64,000 bases of DNA from the NCBI RefSeq assembly GCF_000143415.4, contig NW_003314294.1, positions 167,116-231,115 of the forward strand, written 5' to 3'. Within the stretch, counting starts at the first letter, position 1. The number at the start of each line of letters is the position of its first letter. Position numbers and translations under genes: made by a program. Source of the stretch: Selaginella moellendorffii. Its lineage: Eukaryota > Streptophyta > Lycopodiopsida > Selaginellales > Selaginellaceae. Under the pieces are notes generated by a model, which saw only the letters and a list, made by a program, of their open reading frames with translations, made no database searches and was not told the origin of the DNA. Shown here piece after piece: positions 54,956 through 64,000 of the stretch.

Positions 54956-55850
54956 TCACTTCGCTGCTGCCTTTCCGGGTGTCTTGGACAGATTGCTAAA
55001 GTCCCCTTTCTCCTTGACGAGCTGAGCGTAGTGATGTCTGCAGTAAAGCCGGCCTTCGTGAGCTTGGTAGTTCGAGGGAGATATCGTGCAGCCGCCGTGA
55101 CTGCATTTGAAACAAGACTTGTGATACGATGTGTTCTCAACAGTGACCTGTAAGATCAAAGAAATCGTCACTCGCTAGATACCAAACATCCTACTAGACA
55201 AACCTTCTCGATCGGGTACACAGTTTTCCCGCAAGCAAAACATTTTTCTTGAGTCCCAGAGAACAAGAGCGATGTCTTGGAAGGCGTCTTGCTCTGTTGC
55301 GAAAACAAAACAAAAAAAACCAGCCGAAAGTTGGTTGCCACAAAGTCAAAAGTCTTGTTCTTTTTTTTGAATTACCGCTTCTTCGCCAACGGGCTTGTGT
55401 AGAAGTCCTGTCAATCCACAGTGGAGTCGTGACGCGATCAATTTGAAAAAATACATTCTTTTAGAAGATAAAGTTCCTACCTGACTCGAAACTCTTATCG
55501 AAACTTCCCGTGAGCTTGAAGAGCTGATCGAAATGGGGCTTGCAATACAAGACGCCCTCCAGCGAAGCATAATTGCTAAGCTGCAATCGAAGAAACCAAA
55601 GATTTCTATCATGCTCAAATTGGAAGAGAGAGAAACATGATCTTGAATCAAATCCTCATCTCTCTCTCTCTCTCTCTCTCAATCTCAATCTCAGTCTCCC
55701 AATTACCTTCAATGTCCCCTTGCAGTGATGGCATCGAAAGCACGCTTTGTGATAGACGACGCCATCGGCAGTGAGCTGATCCACCAAGTAGACTGTCTTG
55801 TCGCATGCCTTGCATTTTTGCTGCGTCCCGGCGAAAGAAAAGGAAGACAT
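54956..55850 (-). CDS. two-LIM-domain actin-bundling protein (WLIM type), 5 exons, 185 aa
   Basis: Exons (minus): 55850-55707, 55580-55481, 55407-55376, 55293-55204, 55147-54956. Plant two-LIM proteins bundle actin filaments and can enter the nucleus. LIM1: [44 protein letters not shown]. The short linker holds [12 protein letters not shown]2: [28 protein letters not shown], then [14 protein letters not shown]. All Cys/His zinc ligands are present. The tail is very short ([12 protein letters not shown]), as in WLIM1/2. Intron 1 carries a (GA)n microsatellite (about 55655-55680). A GAACCCTAG motif lies upstream. Confidence 0.94.
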
Positions 55851-58450
55851 CCTAGAACAGCTGCTACTGCCGCCCGGCGCCCTCGCCCGCTGCTCGATCG
55901 ATTGATCCGACCTCGCTGCCAAGAGAACCCTAGAATACCCAAAAACGACCTAGCATTTCGGCCACAGCGTATACTAAAACGGGGACCACTAGCAGTGTGA
56001 CACGTCGGCAAGCGCATCCTGTCTGGCAGCACCGAACATTTGAATGACAGCCAGTGCGAGCGCGCCAGCTGTATAAGAGAGAAAGTTGGTCGCTGACGTG
56101 GCCGGCTTCTAGAACTCGTGGTAAAGCTTTCCTTTCTCTAAGAAAATCCAGTCAATATTGTACGGAAGTTTTCATTCTCTTTGTAAACCAGAGAACTTCC
56201 CACATCGTCTGGAGATTTTTCTCTTCTCTTGGACAGTCAAGAAGATCGTGGGTTCATTGATCGATCAATCTCGCAACAAATTTTAAACACATTGACTTCC
56301 ACCAGGACCAGTTGGATTGTCCAGAGATTTCACCTCCGTACGCCCGGATCTCTAGAGATTCCGGGATCCACTCCAAACAGATTAGTCTAAAGCCCCATCT
56401 CACATTACACGAAAGATTCCATTGCTCGCAAGATTAACCAAGTCTTTGCTCAAACACACACAGCCCACGAGAGATTCCTCCTAGTACAGTGAGAAAAACC
56501 TGTAGTTTTAGCAAACCTTTAGACACCTTTAATCATCGCCCAGGAGATTTGTGTTTTCGAATTGCCTGGAAAGGTTTTCGCAAGGATCATGAAAGTGAGT
56601 GCAAATTAAAATGCATCATCACGACCATCATACCATGCCATTTTCATTCCAATCGATTTATAATTATCGTCTTGATCTTTATCATTGGGACCAAAAGGCA
56701 AGAAAAAAGCTTTAAAGATTATATCTTTTGTTAATTTTTCTGGCTTCATGCGACGATCACGCAAGAAAAGAAAAAAGAAAAAAAAATCTAACAATGATGC
56801 ATAGCACCACTCACGTCGTTTGGCGGTGGGGCGAATATACCCCAACACTCGCTTTGAATATTCCTCCCTCCTTTTTCCCCTTGAAAAGCTACAGAAAAGA
56901 AGGCATATGCAATAATGCGTGTTGGAGGGAATCAAACGGCAATCATGGGCCCCCTGCAAATCTTTTCATTTTTCTAAAGCAGAGAATATTCGGGGAGGGG
57001 ATCTTCGAAAGGTGGACGCCAAATGCCCTGGACTGGCATTTTGGTTTTGTCTTTGTTTTCGTTTTGGCGCAAGGGAACAAGGGCCGCAGAGGAAACTCTA
57101 GCTTTTTCTCCGGTATCAGTATACAAAAGGGCGACACATATTGCTGGTACCAGCTTGTATAGATATGCGTAGAGCAGTGAGATCATTGAGCAATGTGCCC
57201 CCTTTTGTTTGGTTTTGCTTGTTTGTAAGTTGTGCTTGTTTTTGTGTTTTTTATTTCAATCTATTTTTCTTTATTTCTCTTCGTCCCGCTGTGAAAGTTA
57301 CGGATGCCTGACGACGGGAGAAAGAAACAAAGTTTGCATTCATATGTATTTTCTAGGTGTATCTTTGTGTTTGACTAGCCAATACGCGTATGGGGTTTCG
57401 TAATCTAACCAGGTGGAATGCTGGATGTCACTCATGCTGCTGGGACAATGGGATTAGAATATTCGTGGGTCTATTTGCGCATTGATTCGCTTGCATCTGA
57501 GCAAGCTGGCTGCTTGAGACAACAGTTTTCAAAATGCCCTCTCAAGGCATTCAGAAACTCTGTAAAATTCACCATAAAAATCTATCTAGAACATTCCGAT
57601 CAGCCAAAGTATTTACAATACATTTATCTTATCTAATTCGACTTTACCAGTGGTGCTTTTCAAAATACCATTTAGTATACGTGCATGGAAATGAATCAAT
57701 TATATTTTTGCTTGTTTGAAATGCTTGAACAGGTCAACATGAAAACACAACTATTCATGTCTCCCAAAATATTTTCTTCCTTTCATTTGTTTATTTTGTT
57801 TGAAAAAGGGATTGTGCTCCATTTAATGCCTTTGCCCAATTGTGCCAGCTCCAGCCAAAATGCTTGTTTAGCATTAGCAGTAGCCAGTGGCTGGCACAGA
57901 ACCAAGGCCTTATCTTTCAAATCTTTGGAAACTACTGCCTCCAGGGAATCATCCTATATGAGTGGAGTGGTGCCATTCTCTCTGGTTTGTTTTTAAGCTT
58001 CTTTTTTATGATATAGCAGAGAGTTTTCTTCAAGAGAGGAAGGACTGTTCTTCTTCTTCTTCTTCTTCTTCCAAGTTTTTCCTCTTGTTTCTTAGCCATT
58101 TGGTTTGATCTTCCTGTGCGCGCTAGCTTGGCTTTGTTGATATTGCTCTTGCCACTCTTTCTTTCTCTTTCTTGCCTTCCAAGGCTTCCAGAATCCTACC
58201 CCAGAGAGTCTGCTTGTTTCTTGCTCCTGTCCCAGATTAGAAGTTTCCAAGCCCAAAAGCCAAGCAATTTTCTCAGCTCAATTCTTGGAGGAGATCTCCT
58301 AGCTCTTGGATTTTTACTATGTTGCAGCTAGATCATCTGCTTTGTCTGTCACCGTCTCGTGAGATTTGAGAGAATGACTGGATCTTTGCTGCAATGGGAG
58401 GCCGTGACTGCAAGGGAAACAACAGGATAGCGAGAGCAATCCTCCTTTTC
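55851..58450. other. long non-coding region before MIR166
   Basis: About 2.6 kb without a gene I can support. A (CTT)8 run is at about 58049-58072. The right part (from about 58000) is probably the promoter and 5' exon of the primary miR166 transcript. Confidence 0.55.
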
Positions 58451-58590
58451 CTCAGTGAGAACCAGGATGTGGGGAGTGTAGCCTAGCTCGAGAGATTGAT
58501 TTGATACTAAGGCTACGCACACAAGGTTGTGATCACAGCTTTGTCTCGGACCAGGCTTCATTCCCCTCAGTGTGGTGCTCACTCTCGATC
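58451..58590 (+). ncRNA. MIR166: MIR166 precursor hairpin
   Basis: The mature miR166 sequence (21 nt, starts TCGGACC, ends TTCCCC) is at 58546-58566, an exact match to the conserved land-plant form. The opposite arm 58473-58493 is the star strand (starts GGAGTGTAG, ends GCTCGAGA). I paired both arms by hand: of 23 positions, 20 pair (two or three G-U) and 3 are mismatched. The loop is about 52 bases. Outer pairing continues (GTGAG with CTCAC). miR166 represses class III HD-ZIP mRNAs and so sets organ polarity, vasculature and meristem. No protein is encoded here. Confidence 0.95.
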
Positions 58591-59191
58591 AAGCTCGAGT
58601 TTTCTTTAGCCGTGGGTGTGAAATCTTTGTGCTTGCAGTCGATCTTGCAGGAACCGAATCACTCGAAGAGCTCGTCAGATCTAATCGAATCGAGCAGGCT
58701 CGTGTTTTTCGTGGATCTTTCTCTCTCGTTGGCAGAAGAAAGAGCCCATTCGAAGGTACCAGCTTGTGGAAGAAACGCTTAACACTCCATCTCCATTCCT
58801 TTGTTGCTTGCTCTGTTGCTGTGTTGTTGTTGGTGGTGGCGCTGGTGGGTGGACCGCAACAAAAGCCTCGCATTGATGGCGAATTCAATAGAACTGGCCG
58901 AGCAGCGTACATCCATCCAGAGGTTTTCAATTAGAGGTACGAAAGTGAGAGATTCTTGTTTTTCTACACAGCATGATGATGATGCGATGATGATCCATGC
59001 TGTGCTTGATCTTTGCTTCATGATATAATCACGGCAAATCCTCTCCAACAGTCTAAGAGTCACCAATACGAACGAGCCATAGTTTCTTCTCCAAAGGTCA
59101 GACTTTTAACTTTCTCGGCCGTAAGTTCATCTTTCTGGATCCACCATCGTGATCTTCGAGCTTTAGCCAGCAATCCCATCGCTGAAACTTC
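58591..59191. other. 3' part of the miR166 transcript region
   Basis: Probably the rest of the primary miRNA transcript and the PPR 3' flank. No other pattern seen. Confidence 0.4.
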
Positions 59192-61390
59192 TCACTCAAT
59201 GATCAAACTTTGATGGTCATCGTCAATCATTCCAGAGTGGACACCGCCGAGGAGTTCTTCCGTGTAAAGATTACCCAGAAGCACGAAAGGAGACGAGGAG
59301 GCGTGTAGATCTAGCGCCGACGCACACTCGGCCGCGTGCTCGGCTCTCTCCACATCGTTATACATCCGGCAGCAGCTCAGCAGCGTCTTCCAGGCGATGG
59401 AATCCGGCACGAAAGGCATGCTGTAGATCAAACTCTCGGCTTCCACCAATCTACCAGCACGGCCCAAAACACTCACCATGCAGTGGAAATGCTCGCAGCT
59501 CGGCTGGACGAAGTGGTCGGAGATCATCCCAGTGAAGTGCTCCACAGCGTCTCGGACTCGCCCAGCATGGCCGCAAGCGCTGAGAATGCTCGCAAAGGAG
59601 ACGTCATCAGGCTTGCAAGATCCGTCAAGAACCATGTCTCTGAAAAGGATTACCCCGTTTCGGGCATGTCCGTTTTGGGCATACGCTACCAGCAAAGCGT
59701 TCCAAGAAAAAACCGTTCTCTCTGGAGATTTCTCAAGCAGGGACTTGGCTTTGGTTAGATACCCATTTTGGGCATTTGCTAGGATCATAGAAGTCCAAGA
59801 TTGTGCGTCCCAGAGTGGAGCTTTCTCAAATACCTGTGAGCTTTCCGTTACGCGGCTATGCAGCGCAAAGGCCTTGAGCATAGCATTCCACACAAGAACG
59901 TTCTTTAGCGGCATCATATGAAAAATCGTTTGCGATTTCTCTAAATGCCCATTTTGGGCATATGCTTGTATCATCGCGTTTCCAGCCACCACATTCTCCC
60001 TCCCAACGTAATCGTAGATATCTTTTGCTAGACCAACCAAGCCGCAATCGCCCAGCATCTGGATCCACAGCGTCCACGAGAAATCATCCAGAGCTGGAGC
60101 TCGATCCAGCACTGCTCCAGCATAATCGGGATCTCCTCCCTGAGCAAATGCCGCCGCGAGCGAATTCCACGACACCTGGTTGCGCTCGGGCATGGCGTCA
60201 AAACACTCCTTCGCATCGCCCAACCGACCACCCTGCGCCAGCGTCGTGAGCATCGCGGTCCAGGACACGAGATTACACTGGGGCATTCGCTGGAACGAAG
60301 CGATCGCCAGAGCCACATCGCCGATCATCGCGTAGGCCTGCAGCAGCGCCGTCCACGACACGACGTTGCGCTCCGGCATTGCATCGAAGGCAGCCCTCGC
60401 TTCCAACGTCGCGCCGTTTTGTCCCAGCCCCGCGATCATGCTCGTCCAGGTGAAGACACAGGGACCTGGGAAGCAATCAAACACAACCTTCGCCTGATCT
60501 ATGAGACCCACGAACAGCAATGCCTGGATCATCGAATTCCAGCTTACTCGATCGTGGAGAGGCATGTTTCTCCACAGCGCCATCGTTTCCTGAAAATGCC
60601 CTATTTGGGCATATGCAGTAATAATGGTATTCCAAGATACCTCGTTTCGCACGGGCATGTTGTCAAACACAAACTTCACGTCATCTAATTTCCCGCTTTG
60701 TGAGTATGCGTGTAACATACACGTACTTGTGAGTGGATCTGGATCAGGCAAAGAGTTGTACAAACTCTGTGCTTTCAGTAAATGCCCACTCTCGGCAAAT
60801 GCTTTGATCATGACTGTGCAAGAAATGTTGTTCCACTGCGGCATCTTGTAGAAAATGGTGCGTGTAAGGTTTTGATCGTAGGCTTGGAGTATCGTGTTCC
60901 ATGCTACCTCGTTGCGAACGGGCATAGCATCAAACAAGGCTTTTGATTCGTCAAAATGCCCTCTTTGAGCATATGCTGCAACCATAGCCGTCCAAGAGAT
61001 CACGTTAGGTCTTGGCATCGCGTCGAAGTTCTTGCGCGCCTGACGGAGATCCCCGCCCCGGGCGCACGCCTGGATGACAATGTTCCAGGAGACGCTGCTG
61101 GGGCGCTCGATCTGCTGGAAGCTCCTCTGGGCATCTGCCGCGCTGCCACAGTTGCCATAGCTCTGCGTGAGGAGGTTCCAGAGGAGCGCATTCTCGCGGT
61201 GGTCGCTCTCGCGGAGCCGCCGCTGGATTTGCCTGAGCCCCTCGAGATCTTTGCTCGCTCCCAATGCGCGAATTCGAGCCGCGATGCCCTCGATCTCCGC
61301 CTGGAATGCCGCGAATCGATCGTCGATAGGGGGAATTTGGCGAACGATCACGCGAGGCTTCGTCCTCGCGAGCTCTCTTAGCTTAAGCAT
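59192..61390 (-). CDS. PPR protein of tandem S-type repeats with E motif, single exon, 732 aa
   Basis: About 17 repeats of 31 residues, nearly all of the short S type (for example SVSWNIVIQACARGGDLRQARKNFDAMPRPN), with few L or P motifs. Near the C terminus come a P/L2-like repeat (GSCKPDDVSFASILSACGHAGRVRDA) and an E-like region (HFHCMVSVLGRAGRLVEAESLIYSMPF, WKTLLSCCRMYNDVERAEHAAE). The protein ends without E+ or DYW. It is an organelle RNA-binding protein; the target cannot be read. The ATG at 61390 gives a basic start that could be a targeting peptide. No intron. Confidence 0.9.
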   Translation of the reverse strand: MLKLRELARTKPRVIVRQIPPIDDRFAAFQAEIEGIAARIRALGASKDLEGLRQIQRRLRESDHRENALLWNLLTQSYGNCGSAADAQRSFQQIERPSSVSWNIVIQACARGGDLRQARKNFDAMPRPNVISWTAMVAAYAQRGHFDESKALFDAMPVRNEVAWNTILQAYDQNLTRTIFYKMPQWNNISCTVMIKAFAESGHLLKAQSLYNSLPDPDPLTSTCMLHAYSQSGKLDDVKFVFDNMPVRNEVSWNTIITAYAQIGHFQETMALWRNMPLHDRVSWNSMIQALLFVGLIDQAKVVFDCFPGPCVFTWTSMIAGLGQNGATLEARAAFDAMPERNVVSWTALLQAYAMIGDVALAIASFQRMPQCNLVSWTAMLTTLAQGGRLGDAKECFDAMPERNQVSWNSLAAAFAQGGDPDYAGAVLDRAPALDDFSWTLWIQMLGDCGLVGLAKDIYDYVGRENVVAGNAMIQAYAQNGHLEKSQTIFHMMPLKNVLVWNAMLKAFALHSRVTESSQVFEKAPLWDAQSWTSMILANAQNGYLTKAKSLLEKSPERTVFSWNALLVAYAQNGHARNGVILFRDMVLDGSCKPDDVSFASILSACGHAGRVRDAVEHFTGMISDHFVQPSCEHFHCMVSVLGRAGRLVEAESLIYSMPFVPDSIAWKTLLSCCRMYNDVERAEHAAECASALDLHASSSPFVLLGNLYTEELLGGVHSGMIDDDHQSLIIE

Positions 61391-61672
61391 GGACTAATTA
61401 ATCCTTGTTTAAGTAGATTCTCCTTTTCCCTCGAAATATCTGGGAGCGGCGCCGCTGGATTGGCCGGCGGCGCATCCTGACCGTCGACACCGCTGCTTAT
61501 CTTCTTCTCCCATAAACCCTGACAAAGCCCTCATTGCCCTACGGGCGCGCGTGGTGCGAGGATAAGGAGGCGCCGCTCTCTCGCCGCTCGAAATCCCTCC
61601 TCCAGGTATGACGAAGCTCGCGATTCGAGCGAAGAATGCGATTCTGATAGCGCGCATTTTGGTGTAGAAATC

Positions 61673-64000
61673 ATGCAGCATGCCGTGACGCAGCTCGGGG
61701 GGCTGCCGCCGCTGGGAACGCATTCCTCCGGCCTGTTTGGCGATGGCAGGATTGGGAGCCTCGCCTTCTCGGCGCCAAAGGAGGCCTTCTTCCTCTCCAG
61801 GACAATGTCCGCGACCACTCGCGCGGCTTATTCCGGTAGCTTTGGCCAGAATCCTCCAGTCCCGCCAAGAAACAATGCTCCGCCGCCGCCTCTCCCGTTC
61901 GACAACGCCGCCACTCCGCCGCCTCCAATGCCGGGCAATCCACAGATGCAAACTCCTCCGGCCATTCCACCGCCAGGGCCTTTTGCTACCGAGACCAACG
62001 CTCTCCCGAGCGAGAGACCCTCGGCCATAGCACCCAATGCTCCAACCGACGCGAAGTTCACGTCCGCCAGGCCTCCAAGCTCCTCGCCGGGGTTAAACTT
62101 TCCTGGGAGTCAGATACCGGGACTGCCAGGATCGCCGCGGCCAAAGCCTGGAACTCCTAGGCCGTATGATCCGACCAAGCAGAAGTCCAAGGTGATGGAG
62201 TGGCTCACTCCGCCTCCGCCACCCACGGAGCTTCTCCAGCGCGAGCACTTCCGGCTCTCCCCGACGTGTACTTGCACTATATACTTCGGTGATTTGTCCA
62301 AGTGGTTTGTGGATGGGAAGTCGGATGCGGTGGTCAGTATATCGTTCTCTTCATTCTCTTTTCGATGTGATCTTGGAGGCTAATTCCTTGTTTGTTCTTG
62401 GCAGATTGCTCCTGCAAACAAGCGACTTAATACTGGCCCGGCAGTGAATGCTGGTAAGCTTATCTATGTTTTCTTGTGTTTGCTGGTGTTTCATGCCTAT
62501 TTCTTTTTTCGCTGTAGTGCTCTTCAAAGCTGCTGGTTCTCGACTTTTGGATGCCACACAGAGGCTTCCAGATGTTGCTCCTCAGGGAATCAAGGCCGAA
62601 GTTGGAGATGCTATCAGTACAAGGTTGTCCACGTACTTTTGACGTTGATTAATCCCTGGAGTGTTCCTGTACGTGCAGGGCTTTTAATCTTCCTGTTTCA
62701 AGAGTCATTCACACGGTTGGGCCAGTATATAAGAAGAACGACCAGACGAACGTCCGAGAATCTGATGAAAGCCTCATCAAGGCTTACAAGTGAGAGTTTC
62801 TCTTCTCCGGTTTTCCTTAGCTAACTGGGATCACAGGAGTGCCTTGGATATTGCGAGGAAAGAAAACTTGGTAAATCTTGCGTTCCCGCCTCTGTCTTGC
62901 CGTATATATGGGTAAGAAATGTGTGATGAGTGCTAAACATAACCGGCTACTGGTTATCTAGATATCCATACATCGAAGGAGCGGAAGTTGGTTTAAGAAC
63001 TCTCAAGGAAAATTGTGAAGGCTTTACACAGGTAACCTTGCTTGTGCTTGATTCATCTAAACTGTGTGATTTACAGATAGACATTGTTATCAGAAACATA
63101 GAAGGCTATGAGGCCTTCATAGAAGAGGCCACCAAGCAGCTGGAGGTTATTAAGGAGAAGAAGACTATCAAGGCGCCATCGATGGCACCGCGGACAGGAG
63201 CCGAGGCAGTTGCTGCGCCACCGTCGCCTCCAGTGACAGCTTCTGAAGTAGGAGCTCCCGCCGCACCAGCGTCCGGGCTGGAGAGTCCCCCACAAGCAGA
63301 AGCAGTAGCAGCAGCATCAGCAGCATCAGCGTCAGCCTTAACGGGCCTTGAATCTTCAACTCCAGCCTTAACCACAGAAACGGAAGCAGCAGGACCAGAA
63401 ACTCCGTCAGCAGCAGCACCAGACACTCCGTCAGCAGCAGCACCAGAAACTCCGTCAGCAGCAGCACCAACACCACCATCAACTACCTCTGGTTATTCGA
63501 GTAACTTTCAGGCTGCTTCAAATCCATTCCAGAGTACGTCCGGACCTGCAACTGAGTCTCCGGTTGCTCCAGCAGCGTCAAGCTCCAGCGCTCCAACATC
63601 CCAGAGTCCGGCGGCTCCAAGCCCGTTTCAGAGTGCCCCGGTAACTCCAAGCCCGTTCCAGAGTGCTCCGGCAACTCAAAGCTCGTTCTCACAGACGCCA
63701 CCTCCGCCAAGCGCTCCACAAACTCCAAGCCCGTTCCAATCACCTCCGGCAACTCCAGGTCCGTTCCAAACACCTCCGGCAACTTCAAGTCCGTTCCAAA
63801 CACCTCCGGCAACTCCAGGCCCGTTCTCAAGTCCTCCGGCATCTCGAAGCCCGTTCCAGAGCTCTCCGGCAATGTCAAGCTCGTTCCCGGGCACTCCAGC
63901 GGCTCCTCCAAGTCCGTTTCAGAGCACTCCAGCGCCGCCAAATACGACTACTCCACCGGCCTTCCAAAGCGCACCGTTCCAGAGCCCATCAGCGTCTCCA
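61673..64000 (+). CDS. macro-domain protein with proline-rich flanks, 7+ exons, runs off window
   Basis: Exons 61673-62332, 62405-62453, 62518-62623, 62679-62789, 62837-62911, 62962-63031 and 63077 to beyond the end. The first 45 residues resemble a plastid transit peptide, followed by 140 residues rich in Pro. The macro domain (ADP-ribose-binding) covers about residues 195-350: GDLSKWFVDGKSDAVV, IAPANKRLNTGPAVN, LFKAAGSRLLD, HTVGPVYKK, FPPLSCRIYGYP and GAEVGLRTLK. It belongs to the plant single-macro family, which may remove or read ADP-ribose marks. After it comes a long tail with Ala/Ser/Pro repeats and at least ten (S/G)PF(Q/S) units. The tail is open to the last base, so the C terminus is unknown. 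The start codon is a choice among several. Confidence 0.85.
63610..64000 (+). repeat. coding minisatellite, SPFQ-type repeats
   Basis: A degenerate unit of about 27-33 bp (AGCCCGTTCCAGAGTGCTCC-like) repeats about 12 times in frame and encodes (S/G)PF(Q/S)(S/T)xPA(T/S). It continues past the window. Confidence 0.85.

Noticed and set aside
63483-63941. 152-codon minus-strand repeat protein
   Set aside because: Antisense of the SPFQ tail of the macro-domain gene; the plus frame joins with spliced upstream exons and the minus one has no context.

Overview
The window is nuclear DNA of a vascular plant, most likely the lycophyte Selaginella (S. moellendorffii type). The evidence is a plant gene set (dirigent protein, B3 factor, LIM protein, plastid 2-oxoglutarate/malate transporter, plant-type glutamate-cysteine ligase, miR166), very short introns (mostly 45-75 bp), abundant plant-type PPR genes, and a DNAAF6/PIH1D3-like axonemal dynein assembly factor, expected only in plants with flagellated sperm. 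The species name is inference. Gene models were spliced by hand from reading frames, GT/GC...AG borders and known protein families.

0-6.8 kb: end of a GDSL lipase, a PHD-finger gene sharing a 38-bp divergent promoter with PNO1, a dirigent gene, a 48-bp tandem repeat, a small five-exon B3 gene and an F-box gene. 6.8-17 kb: gene graveyard. It holds a decayed GSH1 fragment, decayed PPR genes, a long (AT)n tract, one AT-rich ORF for a possible secreted cysteine-containing protein, and AT-rich DNA with weak local repeats. 17-28.6 kb: GSH1, a five-exon GDSL lipase, an 11-exon diacylglycerol kinase, tRNA-Ser(UGA), a 12-exon MFSD12-like transporter, DNAAF6 and an mTERF gene.

28.8-41.5 kb: a PPR fragment, then a retrotransposon nest. 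An old + strand Ty3/gypsy element was invaded by a full-length minus-strand chromovirus (1.15-kb LTRs, 5-bp target duplication GCAAT, methionine-tRNA-type primer site, chromodomain, broken integrase) and, in its 3' LTR, by a solo LTR of the same family (target duplication TTGAT). 41.5-47.2 kb: AT-rich DNA, a plastid dicarboxylate transporter pseudogene and a PLS-type PPR gene. 47.3-55.9 kb: five minus-strand genes (DiT1, CCDC130/YJU2-like splicing factor, TIM44, a plastid HutX-like protein, a two-LIM protein). 55.9-64 kb: a long non-coding stretch that carries a MIR166 hairpin, a second PPR gene, and a macro-domain protein with a proline-rich SPFQ-repeat tail that runs off the window.

No operon-like system is present. 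Recurring themes are organelle import and gene expression (TIM44, DiT1, mTERF, PPRs), telo-box motifs beside several start codons, and a high share of GC-AG introns.
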